The position numbers and the translations under genes are program-made. The notes under the pieces were generated by a model that saw nothing but the letters and a program-made list of their open reading frames with translations, had not been told where the DNA came from and made no database searches. A DNA stretch of 64,000 bases from Mycobacterium sp. E2479 (GTDB lineage Bacteria > Actinomycetota > Actinomycetes > Mycobacteriales > Mycobacteriaceae): contig NZ_LZJR01000154.1 in NCBI RefSeq assembly GCF_001667925.1, positions 62,001 through 126,000 on the forward strand, written 5' to 3'. How positions within the stretch are numbered: position 1 is the first letter of the stretch; the number at the start of each line of letters is the position of its first letter. This document shows, piece after piece, positions 46,175 through 57,384 of the stretch.

Positions 46175-46855
46175 GTGAGTCGGGTGCGTCTAGTGATCGC
46201 CCAATGCACCGTTGACTATGTCGGCAGGCTCACCGCCCACCTGCCATCCGCCCGCAGGTTGCTGTTGTTCAAGGCCGACGGGTCGGTCAGTGTGCACGCC
46301 GACGACCGCGCCTACAAGCCGCTGAACTGGATGAGCCCGCCGTGCTGGCTGACCGAAGAAACCGGTGATCAGGCCCCGGTGTGGGTGGTTGAGAACAAGG
46401 CCGGGGAACAATTGCGCATCACGGTCGAGGAGATCGAACACGACTCCAGCCACGAGCTGGGCGTCGACCCCGGGTTGGTGAAGGACGGCGTCGAGGCGCA
46501 CTTGCAGGCGCTGCTCGCCGAGCACGTGCAACTGTTGGGCGAGGGCTACACGCTGGTTCGCCGCGAGTACATGACGGCCATCGGCCCGGTCGATCTGCTG
46601 TGCCGTGACGAACGAGGCGGCTCGGTGGCGGTGGAGATCAAGCGCCGCGGCGAGATCGACGGTGTTGAGCAGCTCACCCGCTACCTGGACCTGCTCAACC
46701 GCGACAGCGTGCTCGCACCGGTAAAAGGGGTGTTTGCCGCTCAGCAGATCAAGCCGCAGGCCCGCACATTGGCGACCGATCGCGGGATCCGCTGTCTGAC
46801 ACTGGATTACGACAAGATGCGCGGCATGGATAGCGACGAGTACCGGCTGTTCTGA
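46175..46855 (+). CDS. nucS: Mismatch-specific endonuclease NucS (EndoMS)
   Basis: Non-canonical mismatch repair nuclease of Actinobacteria and Archaea, which lack MutS and MutL; 226 residues. The N-terminal DNA-binding part starts [50 protein letters not shown]; the C-terminal RecB-like nuclease has [35 protein letters not shown], containing the D-ExK catalytic residues. GTG start at 46175. Cuts both strands at G-T, G-G and T-T mismatches. Confidence 0.96.
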   Translation: MSRVRLVIAQCTVDYVGRLTAHLPSARRLLLFKADGSVSVHADDRAYKPLNWMSPPCWLTEETGDQAPVWVVENKAGEQLRITVEEIEHDSSHELGVDPGLVKDGVEAHLQALLAEHVQLLGEGYTLVRREYMTAIGPVDLLCRDERGGSVAVEIKRRGEIDGVEQLTRYLDLLNRDSVLAPVKGVFAAQQIKPQARTLATDRGIRCLTLDYDKMRGMDSDEYRLF

Positions 46856-46878
46856 GATGTCGCCACTAGACTGAACCC

Positions 46879-47178
46879 ATGGCTCGCCGTCGTACCCCGC
46901 CACGCCGGCCGTTGGCGCCGTCGGCCCCGCGCCGGGTGGAACCCGGCCCCGACGGCCACGAGTACGAAGTCCGTCCCGTCCCGGCGGCCCGTGCGGTCAA
47001 AACCTATAGGTGCCCCGGCTGCGATCACGAAATACGCTCCGGCTCAGCACATCTGGTGGTATGGCCGATCGATTCGACGGTGGGGGGTGGCTCGGGTCAA
47101 GTCGAGGACCGCCGGCATTGGCACACGCCATGCTGGACGCACCGCGCTACCCGCGGTCCGACCAGGAGGTGGTCGTGA
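46879..47178 (+). CDS. Small conserved zinc-ribbon-like protein (Rv1322 type)
   Basis: A 99-residue basic protein: MARRRTPPRRPLAPSAPRRVEPGPDGHEYEVRPVPAARAVKTYRCPGCDHEI. A CPGC pair plus the later RHWHTPCW gives a likely zinc site. The Arg/Pro-rich N-terminus may be unstructured or bind nucleic acid. It follows nucS by 23 bases on the same strand, so a role beside NucS is possible but unproven. Confidence 0.8.
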   Translation: MARRRTPPRRPLAPSAPRRVEPGPDGHEYEVRPVPAARAVKTYRCPGCDHEIRSGSAHLVVWPIDSTVGGGSGQVEDRRHWHTPCWTHRATRGPTRRWS

Positions 47179-47190
47179 GGGTCGGGAGTG

Positions 47191-47655
47191 TCAGGCCGCC
47201 GGTTCGACGAGCTCGATCAGCACCCCACCGCCGTCCTTGGGGTGGATGAAGTTCATCCGGGAGTTTGCCGTGCCGCGTCGGGGCGCATCGTAGATCAGGC
47301 GCACGCCTTGCTCACGGAGCTGGTCGGACAGGGCGTCGAGGTCACTGACTCGAACGGCCATCTGCTGGATGCCCGGACCGCGCTTGTCGATAAACTTCGC
47401 GATCGTCGAGGACTCGTCAAGGGGGGCCATCAACTGGATCTGCGCGGTGCCCGCCGGGGCGCCGCGCACAGCCAGCATGGCTTCGCGGATTCCCTGCTCC
47501 TCGTTGACTTCCTCGTGCACCAGGATCATGCCGAGGGTGTCGTGGTACCAGGTGATGGCGGCGTCCAGGTCGGCGACTGCGATGCCGACGTGATCGATCG
47601 CCGTCACCAGGGAGGTGGCCAGGATCTGACGGGCGTCAACTTGATCGGTCGTCAT
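47191..47655 (-). CDS. Methylmalonyl-CoA epimerase
   Basis: VOC-fold enzyme interconverting (2R)- and (2S)-methylmalonyl-CoA; 154 residues. Diagnostic run AIDHVGIAVADLDAAITWYHDTLGM, then QIQLMAPLDESSTIAKFIDKRGPGIQQMAVRVSDLD with the metal and acid/base residues, and a C-terminal IELVEP. Start ATG 47655 (MTTDQVDAR). In mycobacteria this links propionate and cholesterol breakdown to succinyl-CoA via the B12 mutase. Ends 13 bp from the preceding convergent gene; divergent from fadA4. Confidence 0.92.
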   Translation of the reverse strand: MTTDQVDARQILATSLVTAIDHVGIAVADLDAAITWYHDTLGMILVHEEVNEEQGIREAMLAVRGAPAGTAQIQLMAPLDESSTIAKFIDKRGPGIQQMAVRVSDLDALSDQLREQGVRLIYDAPRRGTANSRMNFIHPKDGGGVLIELVEPAA

Positions 47656-47747
47656 CACATAACGGTAACCTGGCGGCAAAGATTGCGCTTCTCCGGGATG
47701 CTGAAACGGCCATCGAGGGAGCGCCCAGCAGGCCTTAGGAGATAGTC

Positions 47748-48929
47748 ATGACAACGTCGGTGATCGTTGCTGGAGCGCGGACACCCATCGGCAAGTTGAT
47801 GGGTTCGCTGAAGGACTTCTCCGCCAGCGATCTGGGGGCCATCGCGATCGCCGCCGCCCTGGAGAAAGCCAATGTTCCGGCCTCCGCGGTCGACTACGTG
47901 ATCCTGGGCCAGGTGCTGACCGCCGGGGCCGGTCAGATGCCGGCACGCCAGGCGGCCGTGGCGGCCGGCATCGGCTGGGATGTTCCAGCCCTGACCATCA
48001 ACAAGATGTGTCTGTCCGGTATTGACTCCATCGCACTGGCTGACCAGCTCATACGCGCCGGCGAGTTCGACGTGGTGGTGGCCGGCGGCCAGGAGTCCAT
48101 GACCAAGGCACCACACCTGCTGATGGACAGCCGTTCGGGCTACAAGTACGGCGACGTGACGGTGCTCGACCACATGGCCTACGACGGGCTGCACGACGTG
48201 TTCACCGACCAGCCGATGGGCGCGCTCACCGAGCAGCGCAACGACGCGGACAAATTCACCCGGCAGGAGCAGGACGAGTTCGCTGCGCGGTCCCACCAGA
48301 AGGCGGCCGCTGCATGGAAGGACGGCGTCTTCACCGACGAAGTGGTGCCCGTCAACATTCCGCAGCGCAAAGGTGATCCGCTGCAGTTCACCGAGGACGA
48401 GGGGATCCGCGCCAACACCACCGCCGAGTCGCTGGCCGGCCTCAAGCCGGCATTTCGCCGCGACGGCACCATCACCGCCGGTTCGGCCTCCCAGATCTCC
48501 GACGGCGCGGCGGCGGTGGTGGTGATGAGCAAGGCCAAGGCTCAGGAACTGGGGCTGACCTGGCTGGCCGAGATCGGCGCGCACGGCGTGGTGGCCGGAC
48601 CGGATTCCACGTTGCAGTCGCAACCGGCCAACGCGATCAAGAAGGCGATCAGCCGAGAGGGCATCTCGGTCGACCAGCTCGATGTCATCGAGATCAACGA
48701 GGCGTTTTCCGCGGTGGCGCTGGCATCGACCCGTGAACTGGGCGTGAATCCCGACCTGGTCAACGTCAATGGCGGCGCGATCGCTGTGGGGCATCCAATC
48801 GGGATGTCCGGAGCACGGATCACGCTGCACGCCGCCCTGGAGTTGTCACGACGCGGCTCTGGATACGCTGTCGCGGCGCTGTGCGGGGCCGGCGGGCAGG
48901 GCGACGCCCTGATCCTGCGCGCGGGTTAG
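47748..48929 (+). CDS. fadA4: Acetyl-CoA acetyltransferase (thiolase)
   Basis: Biosynthetic-type thiolase joining two acetyl-CoA to acetoacetyl-CoA, or the reverse; 393 residues. The nucleophile is Cys88 in [12 protein letters not shown]; the second motif [16 protein letters not shown] has the catalytic His, and the base Cys is in [12 protein letters not shown]. Sequence fits the FadA4 (Rv1323) type. Divergent from the epimerase gene, with a shared 92-bp region. Confidence 0.95.
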   Translation: MTTSVIVAGARTPIGKLMGSLKDFSASDLGAIAIAAALEKANVPASAVDYVILGQVLTAGAGQMPARQAAVAAGIGWDVPALTINKMCLSGIDSIALADQLIRAGEFDVVVAGGQESMTKAPHLLMDSRSGYKYGDVTVLDHMAYDGLHDVFTDQPMGALTEQRNDADKFTRQEQDEFAARSHQKAAAAWKDGVFTDEVVPVNIPQRKGDPLQFTEDEGIRANTTAESLAGLKPAFRRDGTITAGSASQISDGAAAVVVMSKAKAQELGLTWLAEIGAHGVVAGPDSTLQSQPANAIKKAISREGISVDQLDVIEINEAFSAVALASTRELGVNPDLVNVNGGAIAVGHPIGMSGARITLHAALELSRRGSGYAVAALCGAGGQGDALILRAG

Positions 48930-49100
48930 CCGGCTGTCGCCGACGTTGCTGGCGCGGCCCGCCGATGACCAATTGTGATCTTCGTCATATCTGCCGATCA
49001 CGACCCTGCTGCGGGGGCATTTGCGCCCCTGTCGGGGGCTGCCGGACAGCGGTCGTGACCGGGTGGATGGGTAGCCCGGGCACATGACAAACTTGACGGT

Positions 49101-50018
49101 GTGACGCGTCCGCGACCCTCTATCGGCCCCGCCCTGGCTGGTGCGGTCGACCTCTCCGGTCTCAAGCAACGGCCCCAGCCGGCGGGCGATCCTGCCGCCG
49201 GGTCCGCGCCGTCGTCCGCTGGGGGTGACCGCGGAATCATCGCCGTCACCGAGGCTAACTTCGAGGCCGAGGTGCTGCTTCGGTCGGAAGAAGTACCAGT
49301 CGTTGTGTTGCTGTGGTCGCCGCGCAGCGACGCGTGCGTCCAGCTGCTCGACACGTTCGCCGGCTTGGCCGCGCAGGACGACGGCAAGTGGTCGTTGACG
49401 ACGGTCAACGTCGATGTCGCGCCCCGGGTCGCGCAGATATTCGGTGTCGACGCGGTCCCGACCGTCGTGGCGCTGGCCGCCGGTCAGCCGATCTCGAGTT
49501 TCCAGGGAATGCAGCCGCCCGAGCAGCTGCGCGGCTGGTTGGACCAGATTCTCTCGGCGACCGCCGGAAAGCTCAAGGGCTCAACGGGTTCCGGTGAGGC
49601 GGAGGCCGTCGATCCCGAGCTGGCCGCGGCGCGCCAACAGCTGGAGGACGGCGACTTCGACGCGGCCAAGGCGTCGTATCAGTCGATTTTGGACGCCAAC
49701 CCGGCCAACACCGAAGCCAAGGGCGCGATCCGGCAGATCGAATTCCTCACGCGCGCAACCGCGCAACGCCCGGATGCCGTCGCCGTCGCCGATGCCGCGC
49801 CCGGCGACATCCAAGCCGCCCTCGCTGCGGCCGACGTGCAGATCCTCAATCAGGATGTCGGAGCCGCATTCGACCGTCTGATCGCCTTGGTGCGCAGCAC
49901 ATCCGGGGACGATCGCACCCTGGTGCGTACCCGGCTGGTCGAGCTGTTCGAACTCTTCGACCCCGCTGATCCCGAGGTTGTCGTCGGACGGCGTAATCTC
50001 GCCAACGCGCTGTACTGA
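49101..50018 (+). CDS. Thioredoxin-fold/TPR protein lacking the CXXC motif
   Basis: A 305-residue protein of the Rv1324/CnoX-like kind. The thioredoxin domain is about residues 45-150 (VPVVVLLWSPRSDACVQLLDTFAGLAAQ ... VAQIFGVDAVPTVVALAAGQ), but the usual WCxxC reads WSPRSDAC, so only one Cys remains and redox activity is doubtful. TPR-like helices follow (AARQQLEDGDFDAAKASYQSILDANPANTEAKGAIRQIE). Related proteins act as chaperone holdases. GTG start; converges on glgB seven bases away. Confidence 0.88.
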   Translation: MTRPRPSIGPALAGAVDLSGLKQRPQPAGDPAAGSAPSSAGGDRGIIAVTEANFEAEVLLRSEEVPVVVLLWSPRSDACVQLLDTFAGLAAQDDGKWSLTTVNVDVAPRVAQIFGVDAVPTVVALAAGQPISSFQGMQPPEQLRGWLDQILSATAGKLKGSTGSGEAEAVDPELAAARQQLEDGDFDAAKASYQSILDANPANTEAKGAIRQIEFLTRATAQRPDAVAVADAAPGDIQAALAAADVQILNQDVGAAFDRLIALVRSTSGDDRTLVRTRLVELFELFDPADPEVVVGRRNLANALY

Positions 50019-50025
50019 AGCGGCC

Positions 50026-52221
50026 TTACTCGGGTTCCAGCCACAGCGCCGACGTGGGTGGCAGCACCAACAGTGCAGAGGCCGGCCGGCCATGCCACGG
50101 GTCTTCGGTGGCGTCGACGCCGCCCATATTGCCGATCCCCGTACCGTTATAGGCCGTTGCGTCGGTGTTGAGCACCTCGCGCCAGCGACCGGCCGACGGT
50201 AGACCCAATCGATACCCGCTGTGCTCGGTGCCCGCGAAGTTGAAGACGCACGCCATTACCGAGCCGTCTGTGCCGTACCGCAAAAAACTCAATACGTTGT
50301 TGCCCGAGTCGTTGGCGTCGATCCAGGAGTAGCCGTCGGGCACGGTGTCCTGGCTCCACAGCGCCGGGTGACCGCGATAGATGTCGTTGAGGTCGTGGAC
50401 CAGGCGCAGGACCCCGTTGGAGAACCCTTGCTCGTCGAGCTGCCACCAATCCAGGCCGCGCTCTTCAGACCATTCGGCGCGCTGCCCGAATTCCTGTCCC
50501 ATGAACAGCAACTGTTTGCCCGGGTGCGCCCACTGGTAGGCGAGCAGGCTGCGCAGCCCGGCCGCCTTGACGTGGTTGTTGCCCGGCATCCGGCCCCACA
50601 GCGTGCCCTTGCCGTGGACCACTTCGTCATGACTGATCGGAAGCACATAGTTCTCGCTGAACGCGTACAGCATCGAGAACGTCATCTCGTGATGGTGGAA
50701 GCTGCGATAGATCGGGTCGCGGCTGATGTAATCGAGCGTGTCATGCATCCAGCCCATGTTCCACTTCATCGAAAAGCCCAGGCCGCCAAGGTTGGTCGGC
50801 CGCGTCACCCCGGGCCATGAGGTTGACTCTTCGGCGATGGTGACGATGCCCGGGGCGGTTTTGTGCACCGTGGCGTTCATTTCCTGCAGGAACTGTACGG
50901 CCTCCAAATTCTCCCGGCCCCCGTAGATGTTGGGGGTCCAGCCGCCTTCGGGACGTGAGTAGTCGAGGTAGAGCATCGAAGCGACCGCGTCCACGCGTAG
51001 ACCGTCGATGTGGAATTCTTCGAGCCAGAACAGCGCGTTGGCCACCAGGAAGTTCCGGACCTCCCGACGACCGAAGTCGAATACGTATGTGCCCCAATCG
51101 AGTTGCTCGCCACGCTGCGGGTCGGAATGCTCGTAGAGCGGCGTGCCGTCGAAGCGCGCCAGCGCCCAGGCGTCCTTGGGGAAATGCGCCGGCACCCAAT
51201 CCACCAGCACGCCGATACCGGCCTGGTGCAAGGCGTCGACCAGGGCCCGGAACTCGTCCGGTGTCCCGAAGCGGGACGTCGGCGCGTAGTACGACGTCAC
51301 CTGGTAGCCCCACGATCCGGCGAAGGGGTGCTCGGCGACCGGCAGCAGCTCGACGTGGGTGAAACCGTGCTCCACCACGTAATCGGTTAGCTCGCGGGCC
51401 AACTGCCGATAGTTGAGTCCCGGACGCCACGAACCCAGATGGACCTCGTAGGTGCTCATCGGCTCGAACACCGGGTTGCGCTGCGCGCGCTCGGTCATCC
51501 AGTCGGCGTCATCCCACGTGTAGTTGCTGCGCGTAACCCGGGAGGCGGTGTGGGGCGGCACCTCGGTGGCGAACGCCATCGGGTCGGCTCGGTCGGTCAC
51601 GACGCCGTCGGCGCCGTGCACGCGGAACTTGTAGAGCCCGTCGAGGGAGAACCCGGGCCAGAACAACTCCCAGACGCCCGAGGACCCCAGCACCCGCATC
51701 GGAGCTTCATCGCCGGTCCAGCCGTTGAACTCACCGATCAGATTGACGCCCTTGGCGTTGGGCGCCCACACCGCAAACGACACCCCGGTGACGACGCCGT
51801 CGGCCGTGGTGAACGAGCGAGGATGTGCGCCGAGGACTTCCCACAGCCGCTCATGGCGTCCCTCGCCGAACAGGTGAAGGTCGACCTCACCCAACGTCGG
51901 CAGGAAGCGGTATGCGTCGGCGGCGACGTACGGCTGGGCACCTTCGTAGGTGATCTGTAGCCGATAGTCGATCAAGTTGACGAATGGCAACACCACGGCG
52001 AAAAGGCCGGATTCGATGTGCTGCATGGGAAATCGATCGTGGCCAACCAGCGCGACGACTTCGGCCGCATGCGGCCGGTACGCACGAATGATGGTGTGAT
52101 TGCCGTATTCGTGGGCGCCCAGAATGCTGTGCGGGTTGTGGTGTGTGCCAGCCACCAGGCGCGACAGGTCGGCCGGATCGGGCGCCAAGTGTGTCCGAGC
52201 GAGTTGATCGGCTTGGCTCAT
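50026..52221 (-). CDS. glgB: 1,4-alpha-glucan branching enzyme
   Basis: GH13 enzyme adding alpha-1,6 branches to alpha-glucan; 731 residues, equal to the M. tuberculosis enzyme. The N-terminal CBM48 domain precedes the barrel; the nucleophile is in [18 protein letters not shown], the acid in IVTIAEES and the third Asp in [16 protein letters not shown] 52221 (MSQADQ) follows a strong GGAGGTGAAAGGGA. It lies 24 bp after glgE on the same strand; branches the chains GlgE extends. Confidence 0.97.
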   Translation of the reverse strand: MSQADQLARTHLAPDPADLSRLVAGTHHNPHSILGAHEYGNHTIIRAYRPHAAEVVALVGHDRFPMQHIESGLFAVVLPFVNLIDYRLQITYEGAQPYVAADAYRFLPTLGEVDLHLFGEGRHERLWEVLGAHPRSFTTADGVVTGVSFAVWAPNAKGVNLIGEFNGWTGDEAPMRVLGSSGVWELFWPGFSLDGLYKFRVHGADGVVTDRADPMAFATEVPPHTASRVTRSNYTWDDADWMTERAQRNPVFEPMSTYEVHLGSWRPGLNYRQLARELTDYVVEHGFTHVELLPVAEHPFAGSWGYQVTSYYAPTSRFGTPDEFRALVDALHQAGIGVLVDWVPAHFPKDAWALARFDGTPLYEHSDPQRGEQLDWGTYVFDFGRREVRNFLVANALFWLEEFHIDGLRVDAVASMLYLDYSRPEGGWTPNIYGGRENLEAVQFLQEMNATVHKTAPGIVTIAEESTSWPGVTRPTNLGGLGFSMKWNMGWMHDTLDYISRDPIYRSFHHHEMTFSMLYAFSENYVLPISHDEVVHGKGTLWGRMPGNNHVKAAGLRSLLAYQWAHPGKQLLFMGQEFGQRAEWSEERGLDWWQLDEQGFSNGVLRLVHDLNDIYRGHPALWSQDTVPDGYSWIDANDSGNNVLSFLRYGTDGSVMACVFNFAGTEHSGYRLGLPSAGRWREVLNTDATAYNGTGIGNMGGVDATEDPWHGRPASALLVLPPTSALWLEPE

Positions 52222-52244
52222 GTCCCTTTCACCTCCGGTCCGTT

Positions 52245-54383
52245 TCATCGCCTTCGTAGCAGTGTCATCCGTGAGTCATGCGGCACGAGCGGCATGTTGA
52301 TGATGTGCGCGACCGCCTGCCCCGGATCGATGCGGACGTAATTGGCCTGACCCCATTGGAATTCCTGGCCGGTGATCTCGTCGCGCACCCAAAAACGCTC
52401 GTAGGGCTCCATACCCAAAGCTGCCATGTCTAAAAACAGCGTCGCTTCCTCGGCGCCGTAGGCATTGAGCGTCACAACCACCAACACACAGTCGCCGGTC
52501 GACGGGTCGAACTTCGAGTAGGCGAGCAGCGCATCGTTGTCCACACTGTGGAAGTGGATCGTGCGCAATTGCTGCAACGCGGGATGCACTCGGCGAATTG
52601 CGTTGAGCTGCGTGATGAATGGCTCGAGTGATCGTCCTTCGGCGAGGGCGGCCGCGAAATCGCGGGGCCGTAACTCGTATTTCTCGGAATTCAGGTACTC
52701 CTCGCTGCCCTCCCGCACCGCGCGGTGCTCGAACAGCTCGTAGCCCGAATACACTCCCCACGCGGGTCCCATGGTCGCTGCCAGCACCGCACGGATGGCG
52801 AACATTCCAGGCCCGTTGTGCTGCAAGATGGCGTGCAGGATGTCGGGGGTGTTGACGAACAGATTGGGCCGACGGAAGTCGGCGAGCTTGGCGATGTCGT
52901 TGCCAAACTCGGTCAGCTCCCACTTCGCCGTGCGCCAGGTGAAGTAGGTGTAGGACTGGGTGAAACCCAGCTTCGCCAGACCGTACTGCCGAGCAGGTGG
53001 CGTGAACGCCTCGGACAAGAACAGCACGTCGGGATCGGCGGCCTTGACCGTCGCTATCAGCCAGGCCCAGAAATCCGGTGGCTTGGTGTGCGGGTTATCG
53101 ACGCGAAAGAATTTGACGCCGTGGTCGATCCAGTGCCGGACCACGCGCAACACCTCGTCATAAAGGCCGGCTGGGTCGTTGTCGAAATTGATCGGATAGA
53201 TGTCCTGATATTTCTTCGGCGGGTTTTCCGCGTAAGCGATGGTGCCGTCGGGCAGTTCGGTGAACCAATCGCGGTGGTCACGCGCCCAGGGATGGTCCGG
53301 AGCGCATTGCAGCGCCAGGTCCAGCGTTACCTCCATGCCCAGCTCGCGGGTCGCGGCGACGAAGGCGTCGAAGTCCTCGATGGTGCCCAGATCCGGATGG
53401 ACGGCATCATGGCCGCCCTCGTCGCTGCCAATTGCCCACGGGGAGCCCACATCCCCGGGGGCGGCGGTCGGGGAATTGTTGCGGCCCTTGCGATGTACCT
53501 TGCCGATCGGATGGATCGGCGGCAGGTAGACGACGTCGAATCCCATCGCCGCGATGCGCGGAAGCTGGGCGGCGGCCGTCGCGAAGGTGCCGTGTACTGG
53601 GTTGCCCTCGGCGTCCCACCCGCCGGTCGAGCGGGGAAACATCTCATACCAGGAGCCGAACCGGGCCAGCGGCCGGTCCACCCAGACGGCGTGCTGTTCG
53701 CCGCGGGTGACCAGATCGCGCAGGGGGTAGTCCGCCAGAATTTCTTCGATCTCCGGCCCGAGCGCCAGCACGGTCCGGGTGATCGGGTCGCCGGGCTTGC
53801 GCAGCGCAGTGGCGGCGGCCAGCAGCGGCTCGCGCAGGGGGCGCGGCACGCCCGTCGCCGCACGCTCGAACAACCCGGCGCCGATCAACAGGTCGTTGCA
53901 CAGTTCGGTCTCGCCCTGACCGGCGTCCAGTTTGGCGATCAGCCCGTGCCGCCACGAATGGATCGGGTCGCCCCACCCGTCGACCCGAAAGGTCCACAGC
54001 CCGACCTGGTCGGGGGTGAACTGACCGTGGAATACGTAGGGCTCGAGGCCCATCGTCATCGGCAGCGACAGGGGCTTGATCCGCTGCTGATTGACTTTGC
54101 CATCGCCTTCGGTCATCGGCTTCGCCGGCGCCTGAACCGCCTTGGCCCGGCGGGTCTCGGTTACCTGCGGATAGCTCGGCCCGAGGTAGCGCACGACCAG
54201 GGTGGCCGCGACGGCCTCATGGCCTTCTCGCCACACCGTAGCGCTGACCGGCACGACCTCGCCGACCACTGCTTTCGCGGGATACGCGCCGCAGGAAACG
54301 ACCGGTTGGACGTCATCGATCTCGACACGACCCGGCACCACCACTCCGTTCCGATTGTGTGCGGCCAACCCCGCGATGTGCAC
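52245..54383 (-). CDS. glgE: Alpha-1,4-glucan:maltose-1-phosphate maltosyltransferase
   Basis: GH13_3 enzyme extending alpha-glucan from maltose-1-phosphate; 712 residues. Catalytic region [19 protein letters not shown] with the nucleophile Asp, and [12 protein letters not shown] with the acid Glu; FPRSTGGW and [14 protein letters not shown] are GlgE-specific. GTG start at 54383. Loss in M. tuberculosis is lethal because of toxic maltose-1-phosphate. Directly upstream of glgB and divergent from glgP. Confidence 0.97.
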   Translation of the reverse strand: MHIAGLAAHNRNGVVVPGRVEIDDVQPVVSCGAYPAKAVVGEVVPVSATVWREGHEAVAATLVVRYLGPSYPQVTETRRAKAVQAPAKPMTEGDGKVNQQRIKPLSLPMTMGLEPYVFHGQFTPDQVGLWTFRVDGWGDPIHSWRHGLIAKLDAGQGETELCNDLLIGAGLFERAATGVPRPLREPLLAAATALRKPGDPITRTVLALGPEIEEILADYPLRDLVTRGEQHAVWVDRPLARFGSWYEMFPRSTGGWDAEGNPVHGTFATAAAQLPRIAAMGFDVVYLPPIHPIGKVHRKGRNNSPTAAPGDVGSPWAIGSDEGGHDAVHPDLGTIEDFDAFVAATRELGMEVTLDLALQCAPDHPWARDHRDWFTELPDGTIAYAENPPKKYQDIYPINFDNDPAGLYDEVLRVVRHWIDHGVKFFRVDNPHTKPPDFWAWLIATVKAADPDVLFLSEAFTPPARQYGLAKLGFTQSYTYFTWRTAKWELTEFGNDIAKLADFRRPNLFVNTPDILHAILQHNGPGMFAIRAVLAATMGPAWGVYSGYELFEHRAVREGSEEYLNSEKYELRPRDFAAALAEGRSLEPFITQLNAIRRVHPALQQLRTIHFHSVDNDALLAYSKFDPSTGDCVLVVVTLNAYGAEEATLFLDMAALGMEPYERFWVRDEITGQEFQWGQANYVRIDPGQAVAHIINMPLVPHDSRMTLLRRR

Positions 54384-54562
54384 CGTGCGGAATGCCGCTC
54401 GTCGGGAAACTTCCTGTCGTGGGGAAACATTCTGTGCGGGGAGGCATCGTTGCGACCCCGATAACTACCCGATACCCACCCTAGTCTTCGGTCACACACC
54501 GCCGACGGAAAGCGATCCTTCCCACCGTGCGCGGGCTGAGAACCTCAGTAAGGTATTAACGC

Positions 54563-57196
54563 GTGAAAGCCCTCCGCCGGTTTACCGTCCGTGCTCACCT
54601 TCCGCAGCGATTGACCGCGCTGGACCAGCTGTCGACCAACCTGCGATGGTCCTGGGACAAGCCCACCCAGGAGCTTTTCGCCACCATCGACCCGGGCCTG
54701 TGGGAGCGCTGCAGCAGTGATCCGGTGGCGTTGCTGGGCGCGGTCAGCCCGGCGCGGCTCGACGAGTTGGCGCTGGACGAAGCGTTCCTGGGCCAACTCG
54801 ACGCGCTGACCGCCGATTTGAACGATTACCTGAGTCGCCCGCTGTGGTACCAGCAGCAGGGCGTCGAAATGCCGGCCGTGATCGCGTACTTCTCCATGGA
54901 GTTCGGCATCGCCGAGGTACTGCCCAACTACTCCGGTGGGTTGGGCATTCTCGCCGGCGACCACTTGAAGTCCGCGTCCGATCTGGGTGTGCCGCTGATA
55001 GCGGTGGGCCTCTACTACCGCTCGGGGTATTTCCGTCAGTCGTTGACGGCCGACGGCTGGCAGAACGAGACCTACCCCTCGTTGGACCCGCAAGGCCTCC
55101 CACTGCGGCTGCTGACCGATGCGACCGGCGAGCCTGCCCTGGTCGAGTTGATGCTGCCGGACTCAGCGCAGCTGCACGCCCGGATCTGGGTTGCGCAGGT
55201 GGGCAGGGTTCCATTGCTGTTGCTGGATTCCGATGTCCCCGAGAACGAGCACGATCTGCGTGGCGTCACCGATCGCCTTTACGGGGGTGACCAAGAACAT
55301 CGGATGAGGCAGGAGATCCTGGCGGGCGTCGGCGGCGTGCGGGCGATTCGTGCCTTCACCGATATACACCGCCTGCCCGCGCCCGAGGTGTTCCACATGA
55401 ACGAGGGCCACGCGGGTTTCCTCGGAGCGGAACGCATCCGCGAGCTGATGACCGGCTCCGGACTGGACTTCGACACCGCGCTGACGGTGGTGCGCTCCAG
55501 CACGGTGTTCACCACGCACACCCCGGTGCCCGCCGGCATCGACCGATTCCCCATCGAAATGGTGCAGCTGTACTTCGACGACCATACGGGCGACGAAGCC
55601 GAACCCGGGACATCGGATGCCTCACCCGTGCTGCTGCCGGGGGTGCCGACGGCTCGCATCCTGGCGCTCGGCGCCGAGGACGACCCCACCAAGTTCAACA
55701 TGGCCCACATGGGTCTACGGCTGGCCCAGCGCGCCAATGGCGTCTCGTCGCTGCACGGACGGGTGAGCCGATCCATGTTCAACGAACTGTGGCCCGGCTT
55801 CGACCCGAGTGAGGTACCGATCGGCTCGATCACCAACGGTGTTCATGCGCGCACCTGGGCGGCGCCGCAGTGGCTGCAGCTGGGCCGTGAGCTGGCCGGG
55901 TCGGATTCGTTTGCCGATCCGGGAGTTTGGCTGCGTCTCAAGCAGGTCGATGCGGGTCATCTGTGGTGGATCCGCTCGCAGCTGAGGTCCCTGCTGGTCG
56001 ACGACGTCCGGCAGCGGCTGCGTCGCTCATGGCTGGAACGCGGTGCCTCCGAAGCCGAATTGGGTTGGATAGCAACAGCATTCGATCCAGAGGTGTTGAC
56101 CATCGGGTTCGCACGGCGGGTGCCGACGTACAAGCGGCTGACGCTGATGCTGCGTGATCCGCAACGGCTGGAACGGCTGCTGCTCGACCAGGAGCGGCCC
56201 ATTCAGCTGATCGTCGCGGGCAAGTCGCACCCGGCCGACGACGGCGGCAAGGCGCTGATCCAACAGGTGGTGCGCTTTGCCGACCGGCCCGAGGTGCGCC
56301 ACCGCATCGCATTTCTGCCCGACTACGACATGTCCATGGCGCGCCTGCTGTATTGGGGCTGCGACGTCTGGCTGAACAATCCACTGCGGCCGTTGGAGGC
56401 TTGCGGCACTTCGGGAATGAAGAGCGCTCTCAACGGCGGGCTGAACCTGTCCATCCGCGATGGGTGGTGGGACGAGTGGTACGACGGCGAAAACGGTTGG
56501 GCGATACCGTCTGCCGACGGTATCGCCGACGAGAACCGGCGCGACGACCTGGAGTCCAGTGGGCTCTACACACTGCTGGAAGAAGCCGTCGCACCGAAGT
56601 TCTACGAGCGTGATGAACACGGCGTGCCGCCGCGCTGGATCGAGATGGTGCGCCACACCGTGCAGACACTGGGACCAAAGGTGTTGGCGTCGCGGATGGT
56701 GCGCGACTACGTCGAGCAGTACTACACACCGGCCGCCCAGTCGCTGCGCAAGACGATCGCACCCGTCGAGGCCACCGAAGACGCGGCCAGCGGCGGCGAG
56801 TTCGGCGCGGCCCGTGCGCTGGCCGCCTACCGCCGGCGCGCCCAGGAGGCCTGGCCCAAGATCGTCATCACCGACGTCGACAGCACCGGCCTGCCGGACA
56901 GTCCGGTGCTTGGCTCGAAGCTGACCCTGACCGCCACCGTGCAACTGGCCGGCCTGGCGACCGACGAGGTCACGGTCCAGGCGCTGCTGGGCCGGGTCGA
57001 CGCCAGCGATGCGCTGCTGGACCCGATCACCGTCGAGATGTCCTACACGGGCACCGCCGAGGGCGGCAACCAGGTCTTTTCGACGACGACCCCGCTGCCG
57101 CTGGCGGGATCGGTCGGCTACACCGTGCGCGTGCTGCCGCACAATCCGATGCTGGCCGCCAGCAACGAGCTCGGTCTGGTGACGCTGGCGCGCTAG
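54563..57196 (+). CDS. glgP: Alpha-glucan (glycogen) phosphorylase
   Basis: PLP-dependent phosphorylase releasing glucose-1-phosphate from alpha-glucan; 877 residues. N-terminal DUF3417-like region (LDQLSTNLRWSWDKPTQ), the active-site NYSGGLGILAGDHLKSASDLG, and the PLP lysine in ACGTSGMKSALNGGLNLSIRDGWWDE. The C-terminal extension is beta-rich. GTG start. Divergent from glgE with 179 bp between, so synthesis and degradation genes face apart. Confidence 0.96.
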   Translation: MKALRRFTVRAHLPQRLTALDQLSTNLRWSWDKPTQELFATIDPGLWERCSSDPVALLGAVSPARLDELALDEAFLGQLDALTADLNDYLSRPLWYQQQGVEMPAVIAYFSMEFGIAEVLPNYSGGLGILAGDHLKSASDLGVPLIAVGLYYRSGYFRQSLTADGWQNETYPSLDPQGLPLRLLTDATGEPALVELMLPDSAQLHARIWVAQVGRVPLLLLDSDVPENEHDLRGVTDRLYGGDQEHRMRQEILAGVGGVRAIRAFTDIHRLPAPEVFHMNEGHAGFLGAERIRELMTGSGLDFDTALTVVRSSTVFTTHTPVPAGIDRFPIEMVQLYFDDHTGDEAEPGTSDASPVLLPGVPTARILALGAEDDPTKFNMAHMGLRLAQRANGVSSLHGRVSRSMFNELWPGFDPSEVPIGSITNGVHARTWAAPQWLQLGRELAGSDSFADPGVWLRLKQVDAGHLWWIRSQLRSLLVDDVRQRLRRSWLERGASEAELGWIATAFDPEVLTIGFARRVPTYKRLTLMLRDPQRLERLLLDQERPIQLIVAGKSHPADDGGKALIQQVVRFADRPEVRHRIAFLPDYDMSMARLLYWGCDVWLNNPLRPLEACGTSGMKSALNGGLNLSIRDGWWDEWYDGENGWAIPSADGIADENRRDDLESSGLYTLLEEAVAPKFYERDEHGVPPRWIEMVRHTVQTLGPKVLASRMVRDYVEQYYTPAAQSLRKTIAPVEATEDAASGGEFGAARALAAYRRRAQEAWPKIVITDVDSTGLPDSPVLGSKLTLTATVQLAGLATDEVTVQALLGRVDASDALLDPITVEMSYTGTAEGGNQVFSTTTPLPLAGSVGYTVRVLPHNPMLAASNELGLVTLAR

Positions 57197-57384
57197 CCGG
57201 CGCCCACAAAGAGTGAATCCAGCTCGCGCTCAACAAGATTCGACCGACGCAGGTTTACCCCCAGCTCGGGGCGAACCGGTCTGTCGTATGTCCAATCCTC
57301 ATTATTAAAAAAGCCCCACTCCACCGTGCTTTTTGGGCAACAATTGCACATCGGCGCAATAGCCTCACTGAGCGGAGATGCGTC

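Noticed and set aside
48930-49100. TGTGATC...GATCAC spaced halves resembling a CRP site before the thioredoxin-like gene
   Set aside because: The half-sites are about 18 bases apart, far from the 6-base spacing of CRP sites.
57308-57334. AAAAAGC/GCTTTTT stem after glgP as a terminator
   Set aside because: Stem is AT-rich and weak, with a 13-base loop and no T tract after the stem beyond the arm itself; it lies 110 bases past glgP. Not strong enough to call.
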